Assembly: GCA_002350525.1 (NCBI GenBank)
Contig: DEFA01000039.1
Location: 21,797-68,635, forward strand
Source of the DNA: Lachnospiraceae bacterium UBA2864
Lineage (GTDB): Bacteria; Bacillota; Clostridia; Lachnospirales; Lachnospiraceae
DNA: 46,839 bases
Direction: 5' to 3'
Part shown: piece after piece, positions 34,808 to 44,069 of the stretch
How positions within the stretch are numbered: the stretch's first letter is position 1
Layout of the letters: each line of letters starts with the position of its first letter
Made by a program: the position numbers and the translations under genes
The notes under the pieces: model-generated
The model's input: only the letters and a program-made list of their open reading frames with translations
Databases searched by the model: none
What the model was told of the DNA's origin: nothing

Positions 34808-36031
34808 TCAGATGCTTCTTATAAATAAATCTGCTAGCTTGCTATATGTGAAATTATTAATAACGGCATTTCTTCCGTTAATACCTAACTGTCTTTGCTG
34901 TTCCGATGAGAGGCTCTTTAATTCTTCAAGAGTCTTAACAACCTCGGATGCATTGGACGGATCACATTGAAATCCGCAGTCATAGATTTTCACTAATGTA
35001 TCAGGTGCATCAAAAGCGCAGATAATCGGTATTCCTGCCATCATCGAATCATACATTTTATTAAGGCATAAGCCGAAACGATACAACGGCGATGGCATCC
35101 CCGTCATATATGAGCAATTAAAATGCTTTATCAAATTGGGAACTGACTTTTTACCGACTGGTGGTAGAAAGAAAGCATTATTAATTGATTCCTTCTTTGA
35201 TCGTTCAATAAGTTTCTTCTTTTCAACGCCATCGCCAACGAAAACAAAGATAATCTCATTGTCTCCTTTTTTCATAATTTCCTTGGCAACATCAAGGCTT
35301 TTATCCAAAGCATTCGACAAAGCATGTCCGCCAAAATATCCGACAATGAACTTATCTTTGTGCTCCTCAAAGAATTTTCTATGTTTCTCTGGAATAGGCT
35401 CAGGATTTTCCCATTCTTCCTCAACAATGCCATTCTGAATATTTACAAACTTCTCAGGTTTCAACCCATGCTCCACCATATAGTCCTTTGAATATGGCAA
35501 TAAAGCTACACACTTATCACAGTGCTTGTAAGCCGAGTTTTCTGCAATCTGCATGGCAACCACAAATGGATGCTTTTTTGACATTCCACCTACTTCATAG
35601 AGAGTTGCTGGCCACATGTCATGAACTTCATGAACGTATTTTGCCTTTGCTTTTCTCGCTATGCTTCTAGCCGGATATGTATCTAATGGATAAGTCGATG
35701 AGGCGATAACCACATCGGGTTTCCACTTCTTTGCTATCATTGACGAATGGGTCCAAAGTTTTCTCACAAATCGCTCCATAGTAAGAGCACGAGCTGCCCC
35801 ATTGCCTTCGTATTCCCCGGTTTTAAGCCATACATATTCGATGCCATCAATGATTTCAATTTCCCAGTCCTTACCAATACTCGGATTCTTCTTTCTCAAA
35901 TGGCTATAATCCCCGGCAATGATTGTGACCTTGTGCCCCATCTTCACCCATTCTCGGGATAAGTAGTACGGTCTGAATTCCATACCCATCTCTGGGGAAC
36001 CGGCATAATGTTCAATATATAATATGTTCAC
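34808..36031 (-). CDS. Family 4 glycosyltransferase, WbuB-like
   Basis: 407 residues of GT-B fold. MNILYIEHYAGSPEMGMEFR and YLSREWVKMGHKVTIIAGDY, then EVHDMWPATLYEVGGMSK, are typical of WbuB-like enzymes, which add amino-deoxy sugars early in repeat-unit assembly. The donor site is in the C-terminal half (IVGYFGGHALSNALDKSLDV, then KMYDSMMAGIPIICAFDAPD). It overlaps the phosphoglycosyl transferase gene by four bases (ATGA), which suggests that it acts just after that enzyme. The exact sugar is not known. Confidence 0.88.
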   Translation of the reverse strand: MNILYIEHYAGSPEMGMEFRPYYLSREWVKMGHKVTIIAGDYSHLRKKNPSIGKDWEIEIIDGIEYVWLKTGEYEGNGAARALTMERFVRKLWTHSSMIAKKWKPDVVIASSTYPLDTYPARSIARKAKAKYVHEVHDMWPATLYEVGGMSKKHPFVVAMQIAENSAYKHCDKCVALLPYSKDYMVEHGLKPEKFVNIQNGIVEEEWENPEPIPEKHRKFFEEHKDKFIVGYFGGHALSNALDKSLDVAKEIMKKGDNEIIFVFVGDGVEKKKLIERSKKESINNAFFLPPVGKKSVPNLIKHFNCSYMTGMPSPLYRFGLCLNKMYDSMMAGIPIICAFDAPDTLVKIYDCGFQCDPSNASEVVKTLEELKSLSSEQQRQLGINGRNAVINNFTYSKLADLFIRSI

Positions 36032-36723
36032 TTATATTCCTTCCCCAGCACTGCTGCTACTGTCCGAAACATTGTTAAAATCTCTCGTAGGAATCGGAAG
36101 CGCCTAATGCTTTCCAAGTTCCATTTCATCTTGGCAGGCAGTACATCATTGACATATACTTCATCAACATCATCTGCGCCGTTCAGCAGCTTGTCTTCAT
36201 CTTTATACCTAATGCTGGCTTCACTTGTAATGCCGGCAGGCATTAGTAGTGTAGCATTGTACTCTGGTTTGTATCTCTCGACATACTTCACTGCTTCAGG
36301 CCTTGTGCCAACGAAACTCATGTCCCCACTGATCACATCAAAGAGCTGAGGAAGCTCATCAAGCCGTAAGTGTCGAAGTTTGGAACCTACCTTAGTAATC
36401 CTGCTGTCATTACCAACCGTAACCGCTGTGCCAATCTTGTCAGCATTCGATACCATCGTCCGGAATTTGTGGATGCGGAAGTGGCGTCCATATGTAGTCA
36501 CTCGTTCCTGGCGGTAAAAAACAGGGCCTTCTGAATCTCTCTTAATCAGGACAGCAATAACAGCCATCGGAATAGCGAGAATAACGAGCAGGATGAGCGA
36601 GACAACAAGGTCAAATGCTCTCTTCAGTACCAGCTGACCACGTTTTTTATCCAATATCTCCCAGTATGGTCTGACCTCATCCACACGCATGAAGTCTGGG
36701 AGGTCATCCCACCGTTTCAGCAT
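36028..36723 (-). CDS. Initiating phosphoglycosyl transferase (monotopic)
   Basis: 231 residues. After about 35 residues comes the re-entrant membrane helix (AFDLVVSLILLVILAIPMAV), then GPVFYRQERVTTYGRHFRIH and KFRTMVSNADKIG. The catalytic Asp-Glu lies in LRLDELPQLFDVISGDMSF (about 122-123), followed by VGTRPEAV. It transfers a sugar phosphate to undecaprenyl phosphate, starting the repeat unit. Compared with PglC it has an N-terminal extension. It overlaps the flanking genes by four and seven bases, so it is embedded in one operon. Confidence 0.92.
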   Translation of the reverse strand: MLKRWDDLPDFMRVDEVRPYWEILDKKRGQLVLKRAFDLVVSLILLVILAIPMAVIAVLIKRDSEGPVFYRQERVTTYGRHFRIHKFRTMVSNADKIGTAVTVGNDSRITKVGSKLRHLRLDELPQLFDVISGDMSFVGTRPEAVKYVERYKPEYNATLLMPAGITSEASIRYKDEDKLLNGADDVDEVYVNDVLPAKMKWNLESIRRFRFLREILTMFRTVAAVLGKEYK

Positions 36724-38090
36724 CCTCTAACCTCTCCAACAACCTTTTTCAGCGTCTCGCACACATACTCCACGTCCTCATCTGAAAGCAGTGTGTGGAA
36801 CGGCAGCGTGATCAAGTTGTGGTAATAGTCATAAGCGTTCGGATACAGCTCTATCCCACCACTGCTCTCCTTATAAGCAGTCATCATCGGCATCGGTTTG
36901 TAGTGGACATTAGTTGAGACACCCTGCTCTGCCATCTTCTCTATTATCAAGTTCCTCTGTTCAACATCTATCCCCGGTATGCGAATTAGGTATAGATGAT
37001 TCGAGCTGTCCATGTTCTCCGTGTGATGAACCATATGACTGATTCCCAGCTCATCACAGGTCTTATCATAGACCATCATCATCTCCATGCGTCTATCCAA
37101 CAACCCCAAGTACCTATCCAATTGCCGCAAACCGATTGCAGCCATGATATCTGTCATGTTGCACTTGTACCACGGGCCGATGATGTCGTATTCCCAAGCA
37201 CCTACTTTCGACTTTGCCAGGGCATCCTTGTTCTGACCGTGGAGAGATAAGAGCTGATAGAACTTATAAATCTGTGCATCCGTCACGCCCTCGTTGTAGA
37301 CGGAGGATGGTAAGCACCATGTACTTGCTCCCCCTTCGGCGGTAGTATAGTTTTTTACCGCATGGAAGCTAAAACTGGAAAAATGAGCTATTCTTCCACA
37401 GTACCGGCGAGTGGGCACAGACAACACACCCTCCCCTGTCTTCCTAACTGCTCGACTCGCTCCAAGACTATGCGCACAGTCAGCCACAACCGCTACACAG
37501 CCCAAGCCACGCTGGATAGCTGCAGAGAGATCTGATAACGGTGTCCCGTCACTCTCCATCGGCCTATAGAGGCTACTTTTCTTTTCGATAATCTCAAAGA
37601 TTCGGTCGTAGTCACACACAATGCCGCCGAGGTCTACGGGAACGATGGCTTTAGTCGCAGGTGTGATTGCTGCTTCCAGAGCATCGTAATCCATCTCCGG
37701 ACAATGAGTCTCAGGATCACCGTCTTTCTGGATATCCACGAACTTTACAGTCGCTCCGCAGTGAATAGCAGCTGAAGCAGAGGCAGTATAACTATAAGCA
37801 GGAACAATGACTTCATCGCCCGGGCCGACCCCAAGAATCCGGAGATTTAATTCCTCCGCAGCCGTAGCCGAGTTGAGACAAACCACCTTCTGGCTGTGCT
37901 TAGCAATTGCTTCTTTAGTGGTGCAATCAATATCTGTTTTTCCGGTTTCAAAATAAGCGGCAAGCCGACACTCCAGCATTTTCGTGCGTGGTCCTGTGGT
38001 TATCCAACCAGACCGAAGTGCCTCTGCTACCTCAGCAATTTCAAGTTCGGTAATATCAGGTGGGCTAAATTGTATTGTTCTTTTTTCCAT
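36717..38090 (-). CDS. DegT/DnrJ-type sugar aminotransferase (PglE-like)
   Basis: 457 residues, longer than the usual 370-390, with extra insertions at about 50-70 and 170-200. The family blocks are CLNSATAAEELNLRILGVGP, VADCAHSLGA, and FSFHAVKNYTTAEGG with the PLP Lys. With the PglF-like dehydratase 1.4 kb upstream it would make a UDP-4-amino-4,6-dideoxy-HexNAc (bacillosamine-type) sugar, a usual substrate of PglC-like transferases; this is an inference. Codon use is more GC-rich than in the distal genes. It overlaps the transferase gene by seven bases. Confidence 0.85.
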   Translation of the reverse strand: MEKRTIQFSPPDITELEIAEVAEALRSGWITTGPRTKMLECRLAAYFETGKTDIDCTTKEAIAKHSQKVVCLNSATAAEELNLRILGVGPGDEVIVPAYSYTASASAAIHCGATVKFVDIQKDGDPETHCPEMDYDALEAAITPATKAIVPVDLGGIVCDYDRIFEIIEKKSSLYRPMESDGTPLSDLSAAIQRGLGCVAVVADCAHSLGASRAVRKTGEGVLSVPTRRYCGRIAHFSSFSFHAVKNYTTAEGGASTWCLPSSVYNEGVTDAQIYKFYQLLSLHGQNKDALAKSKVGAWEYDIIGPWYKCNMTDIMAAIGLRQLDRYLGLLDRRMEMMMVYDKTCDELGISHMVHHTENMDSSNHLYLIRIPGIDVEQRNLIIEKMAEQGVSTNVHYKPMPMMTAYKESSGGIELYPNAYDYYHNLITLPFHTLLSDEDVEYVCETLKKVVGEVRGC

Positions 38091-38243
38091 TGTAGTTTCC
38101 CCTGGTTCCTTTTATATATCTTTACAATTATCTAATCCACATGTGTGGGGTACTAACTGTTATTTTCAGAAAAACGATGATGCCGACCGCTCTTTTCAAA
38201 ACAGTCTGTGATTTATGACATCCTCGCCCTTTCAACAGACACT

Positions 38244-38513
38244 CTAAAACATATCACTGTGACTCCCAGTTCTCCGGAGTATCAAATACCCGTCTTCAAT
38301 TCGATAGATCAAAACCCAGTCACTCTCTATATGACATTCTCTATGACCTCCCCAATCACCGGACAATCGGCGGTCATAATACTTATCCTCCAACCTCTCA
38401 CCCCGACATATTTTCCCGACAACATCATCCAGTAGTTTCGTATCCCAACCGCGTTTTACGCACCTGCTGTAATCTCTTTTATATTTCCCGGTGACTCTCG
38501 GTATATAGCCCAT
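38244..38513 (-). CDS. YafQ/RelE-type toxin
   Basis: 89 residues. YKRDYSRCVKRGWDTKLLDD, then LSGDWGGHRECHIESDWVLI and LRRTGSHSDMF match YafQ, a ribosome-dependent mRNA endonuclease; the His near the C-terminus (GSHSD) is the catalytic one in this family. A DinJ/RelB antitoxin is expected just upstream, but the bases before the ATG read only the tail of an unrecognised frame (ending VHIWVVSDER, TAA touching ATG). It therefore looks like an orphan or has an unusual partner. It sits between two sugar aminotransferase genes. Confidence 0.85.
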   Translation of the reverse strand: MGYIPRVTGKYKRDYSRCVKRGWDTKLLDDVVGKICRGERLEDKYYDRRLSGDWGGHRECHIESDWVLIYRIEDGYLILRRTGSHSDMF

Positions 38514-38759
38514 TTATCTTTCATCAGATACAACCCAGATATGTACGGTTCTCCCACCTATCCGGGCTTCAATCTCATTTATATTCAAAGGAGCTTTATA
38601 AGACGCTTCGTATTTACATTTCTCGCTGACAAGTAGCAACTTTGTCTGGTGAGCATGGACGCAACACCTTAAAAAACCTCTTTGTAATCCCTCAAACGGC
38701 TGCGGCAGACGGATGAGTGTAATCCCTGGAAACGGCCATTTTCCGAGAAATTTTGGCTG
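38514..38759 (-). other. Remnant between toxin and broken DegT gene
   Basis: A minus-strand frame of about 45 codons (KLLLVSEKCKYEASYKAPLN, then IEARIGGRTVHIWVVSDER) ends one base before the toxin ATG. It has no good start codon and no family that I recognise. It may be the end of a lost gene or of an antitoxin of unknown type. Confidence 0.35.
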
Positions 38760-39467
38760 TTATGCCGCTATTTCGTTGCACCCGTGCCTCAAATCGGCGG
38801 TCACTCCGCGGTGAATCAGGCAGGCTTCTGTCGTGACTACGTTATTTCCATTAAAACTAATACAGTTATACTTACCAAAAGTTCCTGTTTGAATTCCTTT
38901 ATATGTAGCACCTAATGATTCCGCAGCGTCTTCGATGATAATAGCACCATGTCTATCACACACATCTTTGAGTTCATCAATCTTTCCCGGTGTGCCATAT
39001 AAATGAGCTATCACAACTAATCTTACTTCCGGATAAATCTCAAACGCTTTTTCAAGAGCTATAGGATCCATGTTCCAAGTTTCATATTCAGTATCTATAA
39101 ATACTGGTATACCACCTTCATAAACAATAGGATTAACTGTAGCATCAAATGTCACATCACTCGCAAAAACTCTTTTACCTTCTAATGCACCATGACCAAC
39201 TTCCGGCATACCATAAAGCTCAATTCCTGCAAGTTTCATAGCCATATGCAAAGCAGCCGTACCAGCCGAAAGCGCAACTGAATACTTACAACCATTTTTT
39301 TCGCATGTTATTTTCTCAATCTGGTTTATATTCTCTCCAACTGTCGACATCCAATTGGTTTCATATGCTTCATTAACATATGCTATTTCTTCTCCGTGCA
39401 TAGTAGGTGAAGCAAGCCATATCTTGTTCTCAAATGGTTTTATTCCTTCTCTATTTATAAACGCCAC
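38760..39467 (-). pseudogene. DegT-type aminotransferase, truncated before the PLP lysine
   Basis: 235 residues. The N-terminal half is good (FENKIWLASPTMHGEEIAYV, VALSAGTAALHMAMKLAG, IIEDAAESLGATYKG). At the PLP site it reads CISFNGNNVVTTEACLIHRG where FNGNKIITTSGGG is normal. The Lys is replaced by Asn, and from there the sequence is unrelated and stops. The last 150 or so residues are gone. It was probably the PglE-like partner of the PglF gene just upstream (23 bases apart) and has been replaced in function by the gene at 36717-38090. Confidence 0.82.
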
Positions 39468-39489
39468 AATAATTTTCTCCCAAAATGTT

Positions 39490-41493
39490 CTATTTTTCTT
39501 GAATCATCGGCTTATATGTACTCACCATTTCAGCTGTAGTTTTAATAATTTTTTCCGATTTATTTGAATAAGCCACATCCATCAACTCATCCAATCTCCT
39601 CAAAAACTCATCCGTATCAAACGGTATTGGACAACCTATGTGAATTAGATCATTCTCTGTCTTTTTAAGCCCCTCTTCTGCCATAAGCTTTTCTTCATAA
39701 AGCTTTTCTCCTGGACGAAGACCTGTATATTCAATCTTGATATCCTTATCCGGCTTGAATCCTGAAAGCTTTATCAGGTTTCTGGCTAATGTGTCTATCT
39801 TTACCGGACTTCCCATATCCAGTACGAAGATTTCTCCTCCGTGAGCATATGTTCCGGCAAGCATTACAAGCCTTACCGCCTCCGGAATAGTCATGAAGTA
39901 CCTGATTATATCCGGATGTGTAACCGTAACCGGGCCACCACGCTCTATCTGCTTCTTAAAAAGCGGAATTACAGAACCGTTACTTCCGAGAACATTACCA
40001 AAACGAACTGCTACAAACTCCGTCTTTATATTCTTGAATACACTTCCTGATCCGTCTTTATCAGCGTTCTCGTTTCCATCATGCGTGAAAAGCTGCGGTA
40101 TCTCATTTGCTTTTCCCGCTTTAATCTTTGCATCAAAGCTCTGAATGATCATCTCGCAAAGACGCTTGCTGGCACCCATGATATTAGTCGGATTAACTGC
40201 TTTATCTGTAGATATAAGAACAAATCTCTCGCAGCCGTTTACCATTGCTGCATACGCAGTTTTATATGTTCCGATTGCATTATTCTTTATCGCTTCACAT
40301 GGGCTATCCTCCATAAGAGGAACATGCTTATGTGCTGCCGCATGGTACACTATCTGCGGCTTATAATCCTGAAATACCTGAAATATTCTTCTGCTGTCAC
40401 GTACCGAACCGATCAACGTAACAAGATCAAGCTCCGGATACTTATCCTTAAGTTCAAGCTGGATGTCATAAGCATTATTTTCATATACATCGAAGATTAT
40501 CAGCTGCTTCGGTGAATGTGATGCTATCTGTCTGCAAAGCTCACTTCCTATCGATCCACCTCCGCCCGTTACGAGAATTCTCTTTCCACTGATGAAGTCA
40601 TATACTTCTCCCATATCTGCTTTTATAGGCTCTCTTCCGAGAAGATCTTCAACAGATACGTCTCTCATGGCACTGACTGTAACCTGACCCAGCAGGAACT
40701 GGTACATTCCCGGAAGCTGTTTCAGTTCGCACCCTGTTTCATTACATATATTTAGTATTTCTCGCTTATCCTCCATCTTTGCACTTGGTATTGCGAGATA
40801 TATCTTATTGACATGGTACTTTTCAACTGATGACAATATGTCATCACGGCCTCCGACAATCGGAATACCGTCTATATATCTGTTCCATTTGTTTGGATTA
40901 TCATCTATGATGCAGACAACCTTATCTCTTGCCTCTTTTGCGATTCTTATATCCCGGAGAACCATCTGTCCCGCAGACCCGGCTCCGATCAGCATAACCC
41001 TTCCGGTTATCTCTTCCCCTTGCCTGCGTCTGGCTCTTTCAAGCAGTATGAATCTATATGAAAACCTTACTGCTAATATCAATAGAAATTGAAGAACACT
41101 TCCCCAAAGATAGTAGGTCATTGGCATTCTTCCAAAGAGTAAGGTAATAAATACGATATGTATCGCAACAGTAATTGCGGATGCCTCAAAGACTTTTATC
41201 AGTTCTGTATAACTGGCAAATCGCCACATACTTCTATATAAATTGAAGTACCAGAATACTGCCACACTAACTACTGCATACCCTGTTATGAAATGAATGT
41301 AACTCGACAGATAATTTGCCGGAATCTGTGAAAATCTAAAATCGAATCTGCTCCAGAGTGCTACAAAATAAGCAACATGGATAGCCACGATATCATATAA
41401 AACAAGCAGGACGGATATAACCTGCCAATGCTCCAGCTTATCCCGCCTGCTTTTTACTTCCATATTCTCATTATCGATGCTATTATCTTTCAT
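39490..41493 (-). CDS. UDP-GlcNAc 4,6-dehydratase, PglF/WbpM-like
   Basis: 667 residues. Four membrane helices lie in the first 150 residues, then a CoA-binding-like Rossmann domain (RVMLIGAGSAGQMVLRDI, about 160-280), then the catalytic SDR domain with ILVTGGGGSIGSELCRQI. The site STDKAVNPTNIMGASKR has Lys but no Tyr-based SDR triad, as in PglF/WbpM, which make UDP-4-keto-6-deoxy-GlcNAc. This is the first sugar gene of the cluster in reading order, with only 27 bases after the helicase stop. Normal length and intact. Confidence 0.92.
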   Translation of the reverse strand: MKDNSIDNENMEVKSRRDKLEHWQVISVLLVLYDIVAIHVAYFVALWSRFDFRFSQIPANYLSSYIHFITGYAVVSVAVFWYFNLYRSMWRFASYTELIKVFEASAITVAIHIVFITLLFGRMPMTYYLWGSVLQFLLILAVRFSYRFILLERARRRQGEEITGRVMLIGAGSAGQMVLRDIRIAKEARDKVVCIIDDNPNKWNRYIDGIPIVGGRDDILSSVEKYHVNKIYLAIPSAKMEDKREILNICNETGCELKQLPGMYQFLLGQVTVSAMRDVSVEDLLGREPIKADMGEVYDFISGKRILVTGGGGSIGSELCRQIASHSPKQLIIFDVYENNAYDIQLELKDKYPELDLVTLIGSVRDSRRIFQVFQDYKPQIVYHAAAHKHVPLMEDSPCEAIKNNAIGTYKTAYAAMVNGCERFVLISTDKAVNPTNIMGASKRLCEMIIQSFDAKIKAGKANEIPQLFTHDGNENADKDGSGSVFKNIKTEFVAVRFGNVLGSNGSVIPLFKKQIERGGPVTVTHPDIIRYFMTIPEAVRLVMLAGTYAHGGEIFVLDMGSPVKIDTLARNLIKLSGFKPDKDIKIEYTGLRPGEKLYEEKLMAEEGLKKTENDLIHIGCPIPFDTDEFLRRLDELMDVAYSNKSEKIIKTTAEMVSTYKPMIQEK

Positions 41494-41520
41494 ACCCTCT
41501 AATGCATATGCCTTTTATCG

Positions 41521-43716
41521 CTATATGCATCCAATCCCTTGTAATTTTGTGATCTGGACCGTTGAAAGCTGTCCTTTTTTATATTTACTTGACTGATTCT
41601 TCAGCCATATCTTCAGCTTAAAGCCATCCTCGCATGTAAAATTCTGAGGTACTGATAGATTCCCATGTTTCTCGGCATAATCAACCGCGTGGTTGTAACC
41701 TTTTTCCCAGAATGCTTCATGAATGCTCCACTTGAAACCTATAGATTCAAGTCTTTCAACTCTTTCTTGGGAGAGCTTGCCATTCTTATAACGCGCTCTC
41801 TGAGTATGAAGCCATCTGGATAGATTGAAACCGCTATACTCTTCATCCTTTGAAATGAAGTTAATATCTCCGACTTCTTCTACATATTTCTTCGCATAGT
41901 AGAAACCCTGCTCCCATCTGTCATCGAAGATATCCCACCTGATACCTATCTTTTCAAGTGCTTCTATCTTCTCTTTTGACAAATGTCCCCTTTGGTAATT
42001 CGTTCTTTGTACGGATAACCATACTCCTAGCTTTGCCTTACCATCAGGAAATACTGTCTTCAGTTCTTCTGCTTCTGCTATATAGTCATGGGGTATATTT
42101 AAATCCCCAAACTTTTTGAAATACTCTCCGGCAAGCTTATAGTTTACCGCCCACCGTTCCTTATATACCGGATCCCAGCACATGCCGATCTTATCCAGCT
42201 TACTGATTCTTTCATCTGAAAGAACCTCTTCCATGGATGCTTCACCAAAAGACTCACCTGCAGGAATTGCACTTTCGCGTTTCTCTCTGGCTATTCTTTG
42301 TGCCCTGATCCATCTACCGAGCCCATACCCTGCCTCTGTCATATAGTCAGCCGGTACCATAAGATTTCCGAATGTCTTATAATAACTCTCTGCTTCCAGA
42401 TACATGATGTCCCAACTTGCCGAAAGTGTTTCCTCCAGTCCATTGAACAACTCCAGACAATTAGATAATTCATCAATTATTTCAAAGCTGTCATTTACAA
42501 TCTCGTTGTCATCATGAATATGATGGAGATAACTTATAGTGGACTGCATTTCTTCCTTGATGCCGTCTATGCAGTAAAGGCTCTTTATGTTATTAACAAC
42601 ATCGAACACTACCGGTTCGGTTCTTTTTGATGCCGACAGTGCTCGTCCAATCTGCTGTTTATATACAATAGGAGATATCGTAGGTCTCAGAAGTATGACT
42701 CCCGATATATCATCTACGTGCACTCCTTCATTTAACGCATCTATGCAGAAGAGAAGCCTGAGTTTATCCGAATCCTTATCTAGTCGAAATGAATTGAACT
42801 CTTCAACCGAATCCGCATCTTCGGAATAAACTTGATATATATGTGGTTCCGGGTCTATAAGGCAGAACCATTCCGGAACTTTTCGTATGGCATCCTGCAT
42901 TGCCTCATAATTCGAGCAAAATACGATATACTTTCCGCATCTATCAGGCATATGTCTACTAAATATCTGATCCAGTCCTTCTGCCCTGTTAAGAGCTCTT
43001 CTGAGTTTTTCGAGATACTCTTCTGCTTTATCTCGAACTGCCTTGTTCTTTGCGTGCGCGGCTCTCATCTCATATCTGTCTAATTCTTCTTTAAATGAAA
43101 AAACAGACAATACATACTTCGGCGGATTAAGTATGCCTCTTACAATCGCTTCACCGAGACTCATCTCGCTCGCAATATGTCCGTCAAATATCTCATCGGA
43201 CATATCTCTCTGATTGTCCAAATATCTTATGGATGTTGCAGACAGACCAAGCACAGGAACTTCCCCATATATTTGAAGAAGTCTGTCCACTCCTCGTCCC
43301 CACTGCTCCGCTCCGCAACGATGAAATTCATCAAGAACTATATAATCAGGATGAATATCTCTTAATTCTCCCTCTGTCATGTTCATCAACTTTGCATAGG
43401 TGAAAAACTTGATATTAGGAAAAATCCGATTCAATCTCTCAGATAATTCTTTATGAGACGTCGATACTTTCATCTCATTTCGAGCATCACTAAGATCATG
43501 TTCCGAAACAAGATTTTCAAGCTGAGTTGAAAAGATATACTTTGAAGGAGACAACCAACATATGGTCTTATCAGGATTATCTTCACATAATTTAAAACCT
43601 ATGAAAGATTTGCCTGTTCCTGTCGGATGAACCACTGCAGCTTTACCGGTTTCTTTAAGCATAGCTATAGCAGAGGCATATGCATGTTTATTATGTTCAT
43701 ACAACATAATCGACAT
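41521..43716 (-). CDS. SF2 DEAD/DEAH helicase with four helicase-associated repeats
   Basis: 731 residues. The helicase core (about 1-380) has Walker A HPTGTGKSFIG (about 30-40), motif II VLDEFHRC (the DEAH-box position), motif III LGLSATS and motif VI QQIGRALSASK. The C-terminal half contains four tandem helicase-associated domains of about 70-80 residues (about 440-520, 525-600, 605-670 and 672-731), each with a YFKKFGDLNIP-like start, a W..QR core and LEKIGIRWD-like end. Such proteins occur in phages, islands and capsule loci; the role is unknown. It lies upstream of pglF and may be co-transcribed with the cluster. Confidence 0.88.
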   Translation of the reverse strand: MSIMLYEHNKHAYASAIAMLKETGKAAVVHPTGTGKSFIGFKLCEDNPDKTICWLSPSKYIFSTQLENLVSEHDLSDARNEMKVSTSHKELSERLNRIFPNIKFFTYAKLMNMTEGELRDIHPDYIVLDEFHRCGAEQWGRGVDRLLQIYGEVPVLGLSATSIRYLDNQRDMSDEIFDGHIASEMSLGEAIVRGILNPPKYVLSVFSFKEELDRYEMRAAHAKNKAVRDKAEEYLEKLRRALNRAEGLDQIFSRHMPDRCGKYIVFCSNYEAMQDAIRKVPEWFCLIDPEPHIYQVYSEDADSVEEFNSFRLDKDSDKLRLLFCIDALNEGVHVDDISGVILLRPTISPIVYKQQIGRALSASKRTEPVVFDVVNNIKSLYCIDGIKEEMQSTISYLHHIHDDNEIVNDSFEIIDELSNCLELFNGLEETLSASWDIMYLEAESYYKTFGNLMVPADYMTEAGYGLGRWIRAQRIAREKRESAIPAGESFGEASMEEVLSDERISKLDKIGMCWDPVYKERWAVNYKLAGEYFKKFGDLNIPHDYIAEAEELKTVFPDGKAKLGVWLSVQRTNYQRGHLSKEKIEALEKIGIRWDIFDDRWEQGFYYAKKYVEEVGDINFISKDEEYSGFNLSRWLHTQRARYKNGKLSQERVERLESIGFKWSIHEAFWEKGYNHAVDYAEKHGNLSVPQNFTCEDGFKLKIWLKNQSSKYKKGQLSTVQITKLQGIGCI

Positions 43717-43783
43717 CTGTCCACCTCCGCATGTTCTTCGTTGATCAAGTGATTATAGCCATCGTTAACCCCGGGCACACAAA

Positions 43784-43853
43784 AAACCGCTGATAACGCG
43801 GTTATATTCGGGGATGTATACTTCTCCGAACAAGCTTGCGTTACCAGCGGTTT
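43784..43853. repeat. Nested palindromes upstream of the helicase gene
   Basis: Outer arms AAACCGCTGATAACGC (43784-43799) and GCGTTACCAGCGGTTT (43838-43853) pair with one mismatch. Nested within is a 24-bp near-palindrome (43807-43830) centred on GTATAC; its right half GTATACTTCTCCGAA recurs inverted at 43956-43970. Confidence 0.7.
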
Positions 43854-43898
43854 GTTCATATTTCACAAAATCAAATTATAAAGGTTATTTATTTTATA

Positions 43899-43927
43899 TA
43901 GACTTTTTATGAGAAATGTTGTAGAAT
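43899..43927 (+). promoter_or_regulatory. Putative plus-strand promoter between palindromes
   Basis: TAGACT (43899-43904), 17-base spacer, TAGAAT (43922-43927). It points away from the helicase, toward the hairpin at 43956. A transcript from it would be about 50 bases long if the hairpin terminates. Confidence 0.4.
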
Positions 43928-43955
43928 GTATTCCGAATTGAGAGCTTTACAAAAA

Positions 43956-43987
43956 TTCGGAGAAGTATACTTCTTCGGATTTTTTTA
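43956..43987 (+). terminator. Palindromic hairpin with flanking T- and A-runs
   Basis: A 24-bp near-palindrome centred on GTATAC (43956-43979) is followed by seven T, and on the minus strand by TTTTTG, so it could terminate in both directions. An overlapping alternative stem, TCCGAATT (43932-43939) / AATTCGGA, would compete with it. Confidence 0.6.
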
Positions 43988-44040
43988 CTTTAAGCTCTTA
44001 TAACTCGGAAAGTGTTACCTGATGTTTTCCTCATTAAAAG

Positions 44041-44058
44041 TCCAACTATCATGTTGGA
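44041..44058 (-). terminator. Hairpin after the serine recombinase
   Basis: Stem TCCAAC/GTTGGA with a six-base loop, followed on the minus strand by CTTTTAA, 12 bases after the recombinase stop. Confidence 0.5.
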
Positions 44059-44069
44059 TAAACACTATT

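Noticed and set aside
43665..43859. 64-residue minus-strand ORF over the nested palindromes
   Set aside because: It overlaps the helicase start and is written by palindrome sequence; no ribosome site or family.
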